Origin: Myroides sp. 1354
GTDB lineage: Bacteria; Bacteroidota; Bacteroidia; Flavobacteriales; Flavobacteriaceae
DNA: 64,000 nucleotides
Direction of reading: 5' to 3'
Assembly: GCF_030324495.1 (NCBI RefSeq)
Contig: NZ_JACAGN010000007.1
Span: 124,001 to 188,000, forward strand
Positions 43,716-51,989 of the stretch are shown piece after piece. The position numbers and the translations under genes are program-made. The notes beneath the pieces are model-generated. The model did no database searches, was not told the origin of the DNA, and saw nothing but the letters and a program-made list of their open reading frames with translations. How positions within the stretch are numbered: position 1 is the first letter of the stretch; each line of letters begins with the position of its first letter.

Positions 43716-44765
43716 GTTCTTTTTTTGTATCTCATATTTTTTTAATAACGTCTTTTCAATCTTTATTTTCTCATCAATTGATGATAGTAATTTCTCAATT
43801 TTACCTTGTTCATCAAGTGATGGACAAAAAATTAATGATTCTCCATAATCTTTGAAATAGATATGTGGAATCCCAGAGCCAACTTTGTATTTCTCAAAGT
43901 TAAAAAATTTTAAACAGAAAAAAATATACTTCAAATTAACATCTGGTTTTACAGTTAAATAGTTCAAAGTACCAATAACCGAAAACTTATCCGATGCGTA
44001 TTGAACCTTTCCAACTCCAGAACCATCTTTTATTATTAAAACGGCATCTTCATTAATTTGTGGATTTTCCGTAAATGCAATAACACCTGTAGCTCCATAA
44101 ACTGGATAAACTCCATTTTTATCAATTACATTCGATTCTGTTAATGATGATGAATAACAAGAGACGCAATCACTTAATTTTTTATTCGGCACTTGCTTTA
44201 GAATTAGTTTCTGACAAAGCCCTTTAATTAAGGTTTCTAATTGTCCAATTATTTTGTTTTGGGTTTGAATTCTTTTGTCAACAAGCGACAGAAATGTTGA
44301 GATTTTTTCCTGTTCTTGGATTGAAGGAGAACTAAATTTTGTTGATTTCAGAACATTATTATACAACCGTTGAATTGTTCCACCTTCCGTATTGTATTTC
44401 ACTATTTGTAGAATATAATACAAAAATTCATTTGTGATATTTTTATTATCATTATCAATCCAAACAATATTAGAATCTTGAAAGTAAGCGTCGTTTCCAT
44501 CATAGACAACTGTTCTCCCGATTGTTCCTGCCGCAGAAATTAAAATATCTCCTTTTTTAGGAAATGAAAATCGCTTTCTATAATCCAAATATAATTCCTT
44601 TGAAATAAATGCATCAGCTTCTTTTCCAAATGAACCAATTTTAAAAAATGGAATATCACCCATTGGTTCAGTTTCATCATTAAAGATTCTTCTACACATT
44701 TTCACATCACCAATCTCCCCCAACTTCTTAGTTTCCCACTCCTCAGTAAACTCAGGAAATCTCAA
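43692..44765 (-). CDS. silent full-length-like hsdS copy, minus strand
   Basis: 357 residues from a TTG with two recognition domains (about 15-150 and 195-320) and the spacer FLSLVDKRIQTQNKIIGQLETLIKGL. There is no ATG; the frame stays open upstream to about 44820 (GKQLRTLYPPDGFGTKFPNL) and then hits a stop. It therefore lacks its own translation start and becomes active only after inversion places it behind the hsdM operon. Confidence 0.8.
   Translation of the reverse strand: MRFPEFTEEWETKKLGEIGDVKMCRRIFNDETEPMGDIPFFKIGSFGKEADAFISKELYLDYRKRFSFPKKGDILISAAGTIGRTVVYDGNDAYFQDSNIVWIDNDNKNITNEFLYYILQIVKYNTEGGTIQRLYNNVLKSTKFSSPSIQEQEKISTFLSLVDKRIQTQNKIIGQLETLIKGLCQKLILKQVPNKKLSDCVSCYSSSLTESNVIDKNGVYPVYGATGVIAFTENPQINEDAVLIIKDGSGVGKVQYASDKFSVIGTLNYLTVKPDVNLKYIFFCLKFFNFEKYKVGSGIPHIYFKDYGESLIFCPSLDEQGKIEKLLSSIDEKIKIEKTLLKKYEIQKKNLLQNLFI
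44246..44270 (-). repeat. central hsdS inverted repeat, right copy
   Basis: 25 bases identical to the reverse complement of 41850-41874. Confidence 0.85.
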
Positions 44766-44779
44766 ATTTGGGAACTTAG
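44710..44779 (-). repeat. N-terminal hsdS inverted repeat, right copy
   Basis: Partner of 41332-41401; about five differences in 70 bases, all but one at synonymous positions as far as I can see. Confidence 0.85.
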
Positions 44780-44847
44780 TTCCAAATCCATCTGGGGGAT
44801 AAAGTGTCCTTAATTGCTTTCCTTTGAGATTTTAAAAAAATAATATA

Positions 44848-45774
44848 ATGAATGAACAAAAACAACTCTCAGAAGTAATCAATCTATGGAAAATAGACAA
44901 AAAGCAGTATGTAAAAAAGTCAAGTTTCTCTGCATATACGCTATTAATAGAAAACCATCTACTGCCTATTTTCGGGGATAAATGTGCCGTTGAAGAAGTG
45001 GATGTACAAAATTTTGTTTTCCAAAAATTGGCAGCAGGATTAAGTCATAAAACAATTAAAGATATTTTAATTGTTTTGAAAATGGTTCTCAAATTCGGAG
45101 CAAAAAACAAATGGTTGGACTATACTCCATTTGATATTCAGTTTCCTACTGAGCGTGAAAAGCATAATATCGAAGTGCTTACCAAAACTGACCAGAAAAA
45201 AATTATGAACTATATACAAGAGCATTTTACATTTAGAAATTTAGGTATTTACATATGTCTGAGTGCTGGTATGCGCATCGGAGAACTATGTGCTTTAACT
45301 TGGGAAGATATCGATACAGACAATGGAGTAATCAGCGTTAATCGTACAATTCAACGTATATATGTTATAGAAGATGGGAATAGAAGAACAGAACTCATTC
45401 TTGATACACCTAAAACAAAAAATTCTATTCGTGAGATTCCAATAAGTAAGGATTTATTACGAATACTCAAACCATTTAAAAAGATAGTTAATCCCTCGTT
45501 CTTTGTATTGACAAACGATGCCAAACCCACGGAGCCAAGAACCTATAGAAGCTATTACAAGAACTTAATGAAGGAATTAAAAATGCCTGAACTTAAATTT
45601 CACGGGTTACGACACAGCTTCGCTACCCGATGTATTGAAAGTAATTGTGATTACAAAACAGTTAGTGTTTTATTGGGGCACTCAAATATAAGTACAACAT
45701 TAAATTTATATGTTCATCCAAATATGGAACAAAAGAAGAAAGCCATTGAACAAATGTTTAAAGCTTTGAGGTAA
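44848..45774 (+). CDS. tyrosine recombinase of the hsdS shufflon
   Basis: 308 residues. A SAM-like N-terminal domain (about 5-90) is followed by a catalytic domain with all usual residues: SAGMRIGELCAL (Arg), HGLRHSFAT (His/Arg), LLGHSNISTTLNLYVH (His and Tyr). It differs from the element integrase in lacking the arm domain and in having the first arginine. Its place beside the inverted hsdS copies matches known Bacteroidetes and Firmicutes hsdS-inverting recombinases. It may also act on the inverted repeats around the hsdR promoter just downstream. Confidence 0.9.
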   Translation: MNEQKQLSEVINLWKIDKKQYVKKSSFSAYTLLIENHLLPIFGDKCAVEEVDVQNFVFQKLAAGLSHKTIKDILIVLKMVLKFGAKNKWLDYTPFDIQFPTEREKHNIEVLTKTDQKKIMNYIQEHFTFRNLGIYICLSAGMRIGELCALTWEDIDTDNGVISVNRTIQRIYVIEDGNRRTELILDTPKTKNSIREIPISKDLLRILKPFKKIVNPSFFVLTNDAKPTEPRTYRSYYKNLMKELKMPELKFHGLRHSFATRCIESNCDYKTVSVLLGHSNISTTLNLYVHPNMEQKKKAIEQMFKALR

Positions 45775-45780
45775 GTTTAT

Positions 45781-45874
45781 ATTATGAATTAGGAGGTACT
45801 AATGAATTGAGATCACTTTATTTTGTTAAATTTGTGTAGATAAAAAAAAACACGGTTAACTCCTAATTCATAAT
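45781..45874. repeat. 15-base inverted repeats flanking the hsdR promoter
   Basis: ATTATGAATTAGGAG at 45781-45795 is the exact reverse complement of 45860-45874. The 64 bases between contain the only recognisable promoter of hsdR. The segment could be an invertible promoter. Confidence 0.65.
45807..45834 (+). promoter_or_regulatory. hsdR promoter (TTG-n17-TAAATTTG)
   Basis: TTG at 45807-45809, 17-base spacer, then TAAATTTG at 45827-45834, a full match to the Bacteroidetes consensus. It is enclosed by the 15-base inverted repeats and points to hsdR, with a start codon 44 bases downstream. Confidence 0.65.
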
Positions 45875-45878
45875 TATT

Positions 45879-48752
45879 TTGAGCAAACAGTCTGAGCAAA
45901 TTTTAGAAGAACAACTCCTTATCCAATTACAAAAATTGGGATATAAATATATTACTATAGCTGATGAAAAATCTTTGTTGGCAAACCTTAAAACGCAATT
46001 AGAAAAGCACAATCATATACAATTTAGCGAGAGTGAATTTGAAAAAGTATTAAACATTCTCAATAAGGGATCTGTCTTTGAAAAAGCCAAGGTATTAAGA
46101 GAAAAGAAGCATCATATCATTAGAGATAATGGTGATAATCTATATTTTGAATTTCTTAATGTGGAACAGTGGTGTCAAAATGAATATCAGGTAACCAATC
46201 AGATTACACAGGAAGGAAAATATCAAAATCGCTATGATGTTACACTGTTGATAAACGGTTTGCCATTAGTACAAATTGAGTTAAAGCGAAGAGGTTTGGA
46301 AATGAAGGAAGCATTCAACCAAATCAACCGCTATCAAAAACATAGTTTCGGAGCAGGCAAAGGCTTGTTTCATTTTGTACAATTATTCGTTATCAGTAAC
46401 GGCGTAAATACCAAATATTTCAGCAATTTCGGAACACACAAGCAGGAATATCTTCAGACTTTTCACTGGACAGACGAACAGAATAATCCACTCAACAACA
46501 TACTGAATGGTTTTACGGATACTTTTTTAGAACCTTGTCATATCAGTAAAATGATCTGCAAATACATTGTGCTGAATGAAACCGCAAAGGCTTTAATGGT
46601 GCTTCGACCGTATCAGTACTATGCAGTAGAAAATATAATCAAAAAGGTAAAAGAAAATGAAATCCTGAACGGTTATAATATTGAAAAAAACGGATATATT
46701 TGGCATACAACAGGAAGTGGTAAAACTTTAACTAGTTTTAAAGCTAGTCAGATTTTATCTAATATTCCAGCCATTAAAAAGGTGGTTTTTGTGGTGGATA
46801 GGAAAGATTTAGATTATCAAACCAATCAGGAATATGATAATTTCAGTAAAGGTTCTGTTAGTTCTGCTACTAATACAGATGATTTAGTTCGAAAATTTAA
46901 TGATCCGAATGTTCGAATAATTGTTACAACTATTCAGAAACTGAATAATGCGATTTCAATCAGAAATTTAGGTAAAATGAAAGCTATTCAGAATGAAAGA
47001 ATGGTCTTTATTTTTGATGAATGTCACCGCTCGCAATTTGGTGATACGCATAAAAACATAGTAAATTATTTCACTAACATTCAGTTGTTTGGTTTTACAG
47101 GCACACCAATTTTAGAAAAGAATTCTGACGGAATGAAAACCACAGCAAGTCTTTTTGGAAAGTGTCTGCATAAATATGTAATTACTGATGCCATACGTGA
47201 CGAAAATGTGTTAAAATTTTCGGTTGAATACATTCAGACCTTTAAGCAAAAAGAACATATCATTGATTTAAAAGTGGAGCAAATCAACGAAACAGAAGTC
47301 TTTGAAGCCCCTCAACGTAAAGAAGCAATCGTAGATTATATCATTCAGCATCATGATCGGAAAACACAAAACAAGAAATTTTGTGCGATGATGTGTGTAC
47401 AAGATATTGATTCGGTTATTCAATACTATGAAATTTTTAAACGTAAAAAATTAAATGGGGAGCATAATCTTAAAATAACAACTATTTTCAGTTTTGCTCA
47501 GAATGAAGAAGAAATGGAAGAACAAGTAGCTGCTCAAATCAATATGGCTGCTGAACCTCAAACTGAATACGGATATAAACCACACCGTAGAGAGTTATTG
47601 GAAAATTATGTTGAAGATTTTAATGAGATGTTTGGTGAAAAGCAAAATATCAAAGACAACGAAGGATATTACAATTATTACAATGCCGTAGCTAAAAAAT
47701 CGAAACACCCAAAACACGAAGCGGATATTCTTTTGGTAGCAAATATGTTTTTAACAGGATTTGATAGTAAAAATCTAAACACCTTATATGTTGATAAAAA
47801 CCTTCAATACCATGGATTAATCCAAGCATTTAGCCGAACCAACCGTATATTGGATAAGAACAAAACGCAAGGAAATATTGTTTGTTTCAGAAATTTAAAA
47901 GATAAAACAGACGAAGCGATTGCTTTGTTCAGTAATAAAGAAGCGATTGATGAAATTATAGTTGAACCTTATGAGATTTATGTCGATAAATTTAATGAAG
48001 CCACACAAAAACTATTAGAAATCGTTCCAGAAATTGCATCTGTTGATGGATTATATTCAGAAGAAGATAAATTACAGTTTATCTTAGCTTTTCGTGCTTT
48101 GATGCGTCTACACAAGAAGATGAGCCATTATACCGAATTTACTTGGGATGATTTGCAGATCGAAGAGCAACTATTTGCAGATTACACGAGTAAGTATTTG
48201 GATCTAAAAGATAAATTAGGAACAGAACCATCGCCCGAAAAAACATCTATCCTCAACGATATTGATTTTGAATTGGAATTGATAAGACGCGATACAATTA
48301 ATGTAACATATATCATTCAATTGTTGGTCAAATTCAAATCCAAACACAGCGGGAAAGATAAAGAAAGCATTGAAAAAGAGATTACCAACTTATTGAACAC
48401 CGAGGTTTCATTACGAAGTAAAAGAGAATTAATTGATAAATTTATTCAAGAGAGCTTACCAAATATTGAAGATACAGATACTATTCCTGAAGAGTTTGAA
48501 AAATTCTGGAATGTAGAGCAAGAAAAGGCACTCGAAGAGTTGATAGATACAGAGAACTTACACCACGACAAAACGGAAAAGCTTATCGAAAACTATCTTT
48601 TCTCAGAAAGAGAACCATTAAGAGATGAACTTTTAAGTCTAAGAAAAGATGGAAAACCTAGCGTTTTGAAATTCAAAGAAACAGGAGATCGTATTTTGAA
48701 TAAAATTTTAGATTTTGTAGACACTTTTGTTAACGGAATGTCTGGTAATTAA
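45879..48752 (+). CDS. hsdR: type I restriction endonuclease motor/nuclease subunit (R subunit)
   Basis: 957 residues from a TTG start; there is no nearby ATG. The N-terminal nuclease domain includes YDVTLLINGLPLVQIELKRRG (about 120-140). The translocase domain has Walker A HTTGSGKT (about 280), DECH (about 383) and FTGTP (about 408), and the C-terminal helical region ends with DFVDTFVNGMSGN. It cuts unmethylated DNA in complex with HsdM and HsdS. It is transcribed from its own promoter, separate from hsdM and possibly switchable. Confidence 0.95.
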   Translation: MSKQSEQILEEQLLIQLQKLGYKYITIADEKSLLANLKTQLEKHNHIQFSESEFEKVLNILNKGSVFEKAKVLREKKHHIIRDNGDNLYFEFLNVEQWCQNEYQVTNQITQEGKYQNRYDVTLLINGLPLVQIELKRRGLEMKEAFNQINRYQKHSFGAGKGLFHFVQLFVISNGVNTKYFSNFGTHKQEYLQTFHWTDEQNNPLNNILNGFTDTFLEPCHISKMICKYIVLNETAKALMVLRPYQYYAVENIIKKVKENEILNGYNIEKNGYIWHTTGSGKTLTSFKASQILSNIPAIKKVVFVVDRKDLDYQTNQEYDNFSKGSVSSATNTDDLVRKFNDPNVRIIVTTIQKLNNAISIRNLGKMKAIQNERMVFIFDECHRSQFGDTHKNIVNYFTNIQLFGFTGTPILEKNSDGMKTTASLFGKCLHKYVITDAIRDENVLKFSVEYIQTFKQKEHIIDLKVEQINETEVFEAPQRKEAIVDYIIQHHDRKTQNKKFCAMMCVQDIDSVIQYYEIFKRKKLNGEHNLKITTIFSFAQNEEEMEEQVAAQINMAAEPQTEYGYKPHRRELLENYVEDFNEMFGEKQNIKDNEGYYNYYNAVAKKSKHPKHEADILLVANMFLTGFDSKNLNTLYVDKNLQYHGLIQAFSRTNRILDKNKTQGNIVCFRNLKDKTDEAIALFSNKEAIDEIIVEPYEIYVDKFNEATQKLLEIVPEIASVDGLYSEEDKLQFILAFRALMRLHKKMSHYTEFTWDDLQIEEQLFADYTSKYLDLKDKLGTEPSPEKTSILNDIDFELELIRRDTINVTYIIQLLVKFKSKHSGKDKESIEKEITNLLNTEVSLRSKRELIDKFIQESLPNIEDTDTIPEEFEKFWNVEQEKALEELIDTENLHHDKTEKLIENYLFSEREPLRDELLSLRKDGKPSVLKFKETGDRILNKILDFVDTFVNGMSGN

Positions 48753-48797
48753 TGTGTTATATATGTTTTGTGAAAATAAAAAATATTTAAGAGTGAT

Positions 48798-48839
48798 AAT
48801 TAAAGGATAGATAAATTGAAGCCTATCCTTTAATTTTTT
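48798..48839 (+). terminator. terminator of hsdR
   Basis: A perfect 13-base-pair stem (AATTAAAGGATAG with CTATCCTTTAATT), 12-base loop, followed by T residues. Confidence 0.85.
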
Positions 48840-48841
48840 CG

Positions 48842-48849
48842 TATATTTG
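48842..48849 (+). promoter_or_regulatory. possible outward promoter at the right end of the element
   Basis: TATATTTG is a full -7 match just after the hsdR terminator, but no gene follows on this strand for 800 bases. It also forms GTATATTTGC, the GTAnnTTTGC pattern known as a CTnDOT-type attachment core, so its meaning is open. Confidence 0.3.
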
Positions 48850-48894
48850 CTATGAGCTAACGGAAACACGTTGAAAAACAAAGCAATAAGCACC

Positions 48895-48911
48895 GTTACC
48901 AAATCGTTACC
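48895..48911 (+). repeat. right-end GTTACY repeat of the mobile element
   Basis: GTTACCAAATCGTTACC, related to the left-end copy at 27370-27386 in the same orientation (14 of 17 bases match). Confidence 0.5.
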
Positions 48912-49028
48912 TGACTTCCTTGATTATCTCTATAAAAGCCTTGTGTTCAACCGATACAGCTTTTTTCTGAAAACTTTAAAATAAAAAAGCCAATTCATAT
49001 AAAAAGCGAAACGATAAAACAACTGGAT

Positions 49029-49196
49029 TTATCCTTCATTTCGAAGCCGGTACTTTTTAATGAGAAAATACACTCCACTTAAAATCAAAAGTGCATAACA
49101 AACCAAATCAGCATGTCCATAGCTGAAAAAATCAAACAAATTCAATACAAGTCCCATTGTGGTTAATAGAACTAATCCTTTAACTAACTTATCCAT
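49029..49196 (-). CDS. small two-helix membrane protein
   Basis: 55 residues from the ATG at 49196. Two hydrophobic segments (LVKGLVLLTTMGLVLNLFDFF and LVCYALLILSGVYFLI) are joined by a short loop, with a basic C-terminus KKYRLRNEG. Too small for standard calling and unrecognised. It lies just outside the element, alone on its strand. Confidence 0.5.
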   Translation of the reverse strand: MDKLVKGLVLLTTMGLVLNLFDFFSYGHADLVCYALLILSGVYFLIKKYRLRNEG

Positions 49197-49635
49197 GTTT
49201 ACAAAATTTGAAATAACTTCCCCTTTACCTGAAATAATTTCTATCCTAGTATACTAGGTCCATTTCTTCTGCTTCTAACTAAAAAGCATTGAACTAATTT
49301 CCTCTAATACAACAAAAAACATTCCACTTTTTTTAATCTTTCCACCATCTAACCTTTTCATTCTTATGTTTTTAAAAACTTTAAGGCAATTATTGCATAC
49401 TTAATCCAAAGTATATCAGAAAAAAATTAATATTAATTCAGAAAAATACACAAAATGAAATCTTTTCACCCTATTACTTAAAATAATCCAGTCAGTAAAA
49501 AATATTCTACTTCTATGCTATTTTCTATATTTAGTTCATAAAGACTTCCTTTTTTCTTTTCTAAGATCAAACCAGGGCATTTTACTGTATACCAGTTAAT
49601 TTCCGTTTAGCATTCATATCTTTATTTGATTTTTG
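49197..49635. other. 439-base A/T-rich stretch without a gene
   Basis: No open frame, hairpin or repeat of note. The last 30 bases lead into the promoter of the AraC-type gene. Confidence 0.4.
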
Positions 49636-49643
49636 TAATTTTG
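49636..49643 (+). promoter_or_regulatory. -7 promoter element of the AraC-type gene
   Basis: TAATTTTG, a full TAnnTTTG match, 22 bases before the ATG. Confidence 0.5.
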
Positions 49644-49665
49644 CATACACTCAAGATAAAACACT

Positions 49666-50589
49666 ATGAGCAAAGATTTAGAAACCATAGCCGATTATTA
49701 CAAAGAGCGATCATCATCTTCTCTTTCGCGTAACTATGCCTTTAGCATCAATGAATATAAAACGGGTACTTCGCATTTTAATATTAATATGCGCAAATAT
49801 TGCAGTTTTACAACACCTTATAATCGCCGTGATTTCTATAAAGTTGGATTAATCATCGGCCGTGGAGAATTGCATTATGGCTCACATTCCATCACCATTG
49901 ATCGACCTGCTCTATTTTTACCTTGTCCAACAACACCGTATTCTTGGACCTGTATTGAGAAACAACAAGAAGGGTATTTTTGCTTGTTCAACCATGAGTT
50001 TTTTACAGAAAACAGAAGTTTAGAATCCTTTAAAAAAACGTCTTTATTCAAAGAATGGGGCAAACCTTTAATCTTTTTAACTCCTGCTCAATTAGAGATT
50101 GCTCATTTGTATTTTCAACAAATGTACACCATGGCCCAGTCGAACTACCCTTTAAAATATGAGGTTATTCGCAATTTATTGGCTTTATTATTACATCAGG
50201 CGCTTCAATTAAAAGTAGAAGATATCGCCCTAGAGGAACAAAGTGCATCAATGCGACTATTTCGCCTTTTTGACCAGTTATTAAACAAACAGTTTCCTTT
50301 GGATTCTCCCGCTTATCCTCTTGCTTTGAGACGTCCTATTGACTATGCCAATAAACTCAATGTGCATGTCAACCACTTAAATTCCTCCATCAAATCTGCA
50401 ACGGGAAAAACAACCTCCCAGCATATTACAGATCGCATTTTACTAGAAGCTAAAAACTTGTTGATGAACACCGATTGGGATATTGCACAAGTGGGTTATA
50501 CCCTAGGCTTTGATCAACCTTCTCATTTTACTCATTTCTTTAAAAAACACATGGAACAAACTCCTTTACAGTTTAGAAATCAAAATTAA
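49666..50589 (+). CDS. AraC-family transcriptional regulator
   Basis: 307 residues. An N-terminal cupin-like ligand domain (about 20-150) is followed by two C-terminal helix-turn-helix motifs; IDYANKLNVHVNHLNSSIKSATGKTTSQHI (about 223-252) and WDIAQVGYTLGFDQPSHFTHFFKKHMEQTPLQFR are the classical AraC signature. It probably controls the drug/metabolite transporter gene that follows in the same direction. The inducer is unknown. Confidence 0.9.
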   Translation: MSKDLETIADYYKERSSSSLSRNYAFSINEYKTGTSHFNINMRKYCSFTTPYNRRDFYKVGLIIGRGELHYGSHSITIDRPALFLPCPTTPYSWTCIEKQQEGYFCLFNHEFFTENRSLESFKKTSLFKEWGKPLIFLTPAQLEIAHLYFQQMYTMAQSNYPLKYEVIRNLLALLLHQALQLKVEDIALEEQSASMRLFRLFDQLLNKQFPLDSPAYPLALRRPIDYANKLNVHVNHLNSSIKSATGKTTSQHITDRILLEAKNLLMNTDWDIAQVGYTLGFDQPSHFTHFFKKHMEQTPLQFRNQN

Positions 50590-50611
50590 AATTCTTTGAT
50601 TTTTACAATTA

Positions 50612-50619
50612 TACCTTTG
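50612..50619 (+). promoter_or_regulatory. -7 promoter element of the MFS gene
   Basis: TACCTTTG; a second full match, TACTTTTG, lies at 50652-50659 nearer the start codon, so two start points are possible. Confidence 0.45.
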
Positions 50620-50684
50620 TCTTTTTTAAGATAGCTCCTGGCTTGTTCTTTTACTTTTGTAGTCGTAAAACAACAATTCACTTT

Positions 50685-51881
50685 ATGCTTAGAGAAGCTA
50701 CAAACCAAAGAAAAAAGCTAGCTACTATTCTCGCTTTTAGTTCAATTCCCTTATCTGGATTTGTAACGGATATCTACCTACCTTCCTTTCCTTCTATGGC
50801 TAATGATTTAGCGATTACAGAAAAGGAAGTACAACTTACCCTCACGTGTTACTTACTGAGTTATGGTATTTCACAACTCTTTGTCGGCAGTATGCTAGAT
50901 AGTATTGGTCGTTATAAGCCCCGTTTAATCGCCTTACTTTTTATCGCTTTATCCAGTACGTTAATCGCTTTCACCAATGATATTTTCTTGATTTGTCTGT
51001 TGCGCATTGTTCAAGGAATTGCAATTTCCATCTTAGTCGTTGCAACACGAGCCATTTTCATGGATATATACGAAGAGAAACAACGCATCCATTACCTCAG
51101 CTACTTTACAGTAGTTTGGTCTTGTGGTCCGATTCTAGCGCCTTTCTTGGGGGGATACCTCGATGCGCTGTTTTCATGGCATGCCAATTTTTATTTTCTC
51201 TCTCTGTACGCTATAGTGCTCTTTATTCTAGACGTATTGATTAGTGGAGAAAGTATTCCAGAGAAAAAGAAATTCAACCTAAGTCAGACCCTACAAGTGT
51301 ATCAAACGATGTTGAGCAACAAAAACTTTATTACAGGCATCTTTATCCTAGGAATGAGTTATTCTATCGTTATGGTCTTTAATATTGCAGGTCCATTTTT
51401 AATTGAAAATACTTTTAACCAAAATTCAATTGTTATCGGATATTGTACTTTATTATTGGGATTCTCTTGGATGTTAGGAGGAATTATTGGTAAAAAGAGA
51501 ATGCACATTCCCTTTAAACAGCGCATTACCCGTCCTGTTTACATTCAATTGGGATTGATTCTTCTTCTCCTTGGAGCTAGTTATTACATAGAAAACTTAT
51601 ACCTTTTGATGATTGGTTTATTTTTAGTACACATTTGTTCAGGTACTATATTCAATAATTTTTTCACCTCAACAATGCTGTATTTTCCCAATAATTCAGG
51701 TACAGCAGGAGGATTAATGGGGGGATTAACCTATGTTATCACCTCACTGACTAGTTTTATTATTTCATCGTCAGGAGCAATCGACACGCAATTTCAGTTG
51801 AGCACACGGTATACTACCTTGATTATCTGTCTTTTAATTTTGATTTTATACATGGTCCAACTCAATAAAAAAACACAATAG
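50685..51881 (+). CDS. Bcr/CflA-type MFS efflux transporter
   Basis: About 398 residues from the ATG at 50685 (MLREATNQRKK); the longer frame would include the promoter. There are twelve hydrophobic helices. TDIYLPSFPSMANDL (about 28-42) and SMLDSIGRYKPR (about 70-81, motif A) are typical of the Bcr/CflA drug efflux subfamily. It likely exports antibiotics or metabolites using the proton gradient. It follows an AraC regulator, a common pairing for inducible efflux. Confidence 0.88.
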   Translation: MLREATNQRKKLATILAFSSIPLSGFVTDIYLPSFPSMANDLAITEKEVQLTLTCYLLSYGISQLFVGSMLDSIGRYKPRLIALLFIALSSTLIAFTNDIFLICLLRIVQGIAISILVVATRAIFMDIYEEKQRIHYLSYFTVVWSCGPILAPFLGGYLDALFSWHANFYFLSLYAIVLFILDVLISGESIPEKKKFNLSQTLQVYQTMLSNKNFITGIFILGMSYSIVMVFNIAGPFLIENTFNQNSIVIGYCTLLLGFSWMLGGIIGKKRMHIPFKQRITRPVYIQLGLILLLLGASYYIENLYLLMIGLFLVHICSGTIFNNFFTSTMLYFPNNSGTAGGLMGGLTYVITSLTSFIISSSGAIDTQFQLSTRYTTLIICLLILILYMVQLNKKTQ

Positions 51882-51919
51882 TCTGACGGAAAAAAGAAGT
51901 CATTTTCCGACGAAATATG

Positions 51920-51927
51920 TACCTTTG
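51920..51927 (+). promoter_or_regulatory. -7 promoter element of the EamA gene
   Basis: TACCTTTG, a full match. A terminator-like hairpin follows just 4 bases later, before the gene. Confidence 0.45.
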
Positions 51928-51930
51928 CCG

Positions 51931-51963
51931 CCGCTTCCCTTTATTTGAGGAAAGCGGTTTTTT
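51931..51963 (+). terminator. terminator or attenuator in front of the EamA gene
   Basis: CCGCTTCCC pairs with GGAAAGCGG (one mismatch) and is followed by TTTTTT. It may end the MFS transcript. Because a promoter element lies upstream, it may also attenuate the EamA transcript. Confidence 0.6.
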
Positions 51964-51989
51964 CGTCTAAATAATTCGTATTGCCTATT

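Larger units (their letters stand above)
27370..48911. mobile_element. integrated mobilizable element carrying restriction and abortive-infection genes
   Basis: The approximate limits come from the two GTTACY-type repeats. Inside are a Bacteroidetes-type tyrosine integrase at the left end, excision-type HTH proteins, DUF3408, a mobilization accessory protein and relaxase, and no conjugation (tra) genes. It is therefore an IME that would borrow a conjugation machine. Cargo is McrBC, an AbiEii toxin and a type I restriction-modification locus with inverting specificity genes. The exact ends need an empty-site comparison. Confidence 0.75.

Noticed and set aside
27231-48985. TTTAAAATAAA at 27231 and 48975 as attachment-site direct repeats
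   Set aside because: It consists only of A and T in an A/T-rich genome, and the neighbouring bases differ; the GTTACY repeats are a better candidate.
27343-49009. TAAAAAGCGA at 27343 and 49000 as a target-site duplication
   Set aside because: Only 10 bases, with no extended match and different distances to the presumed arm sites.
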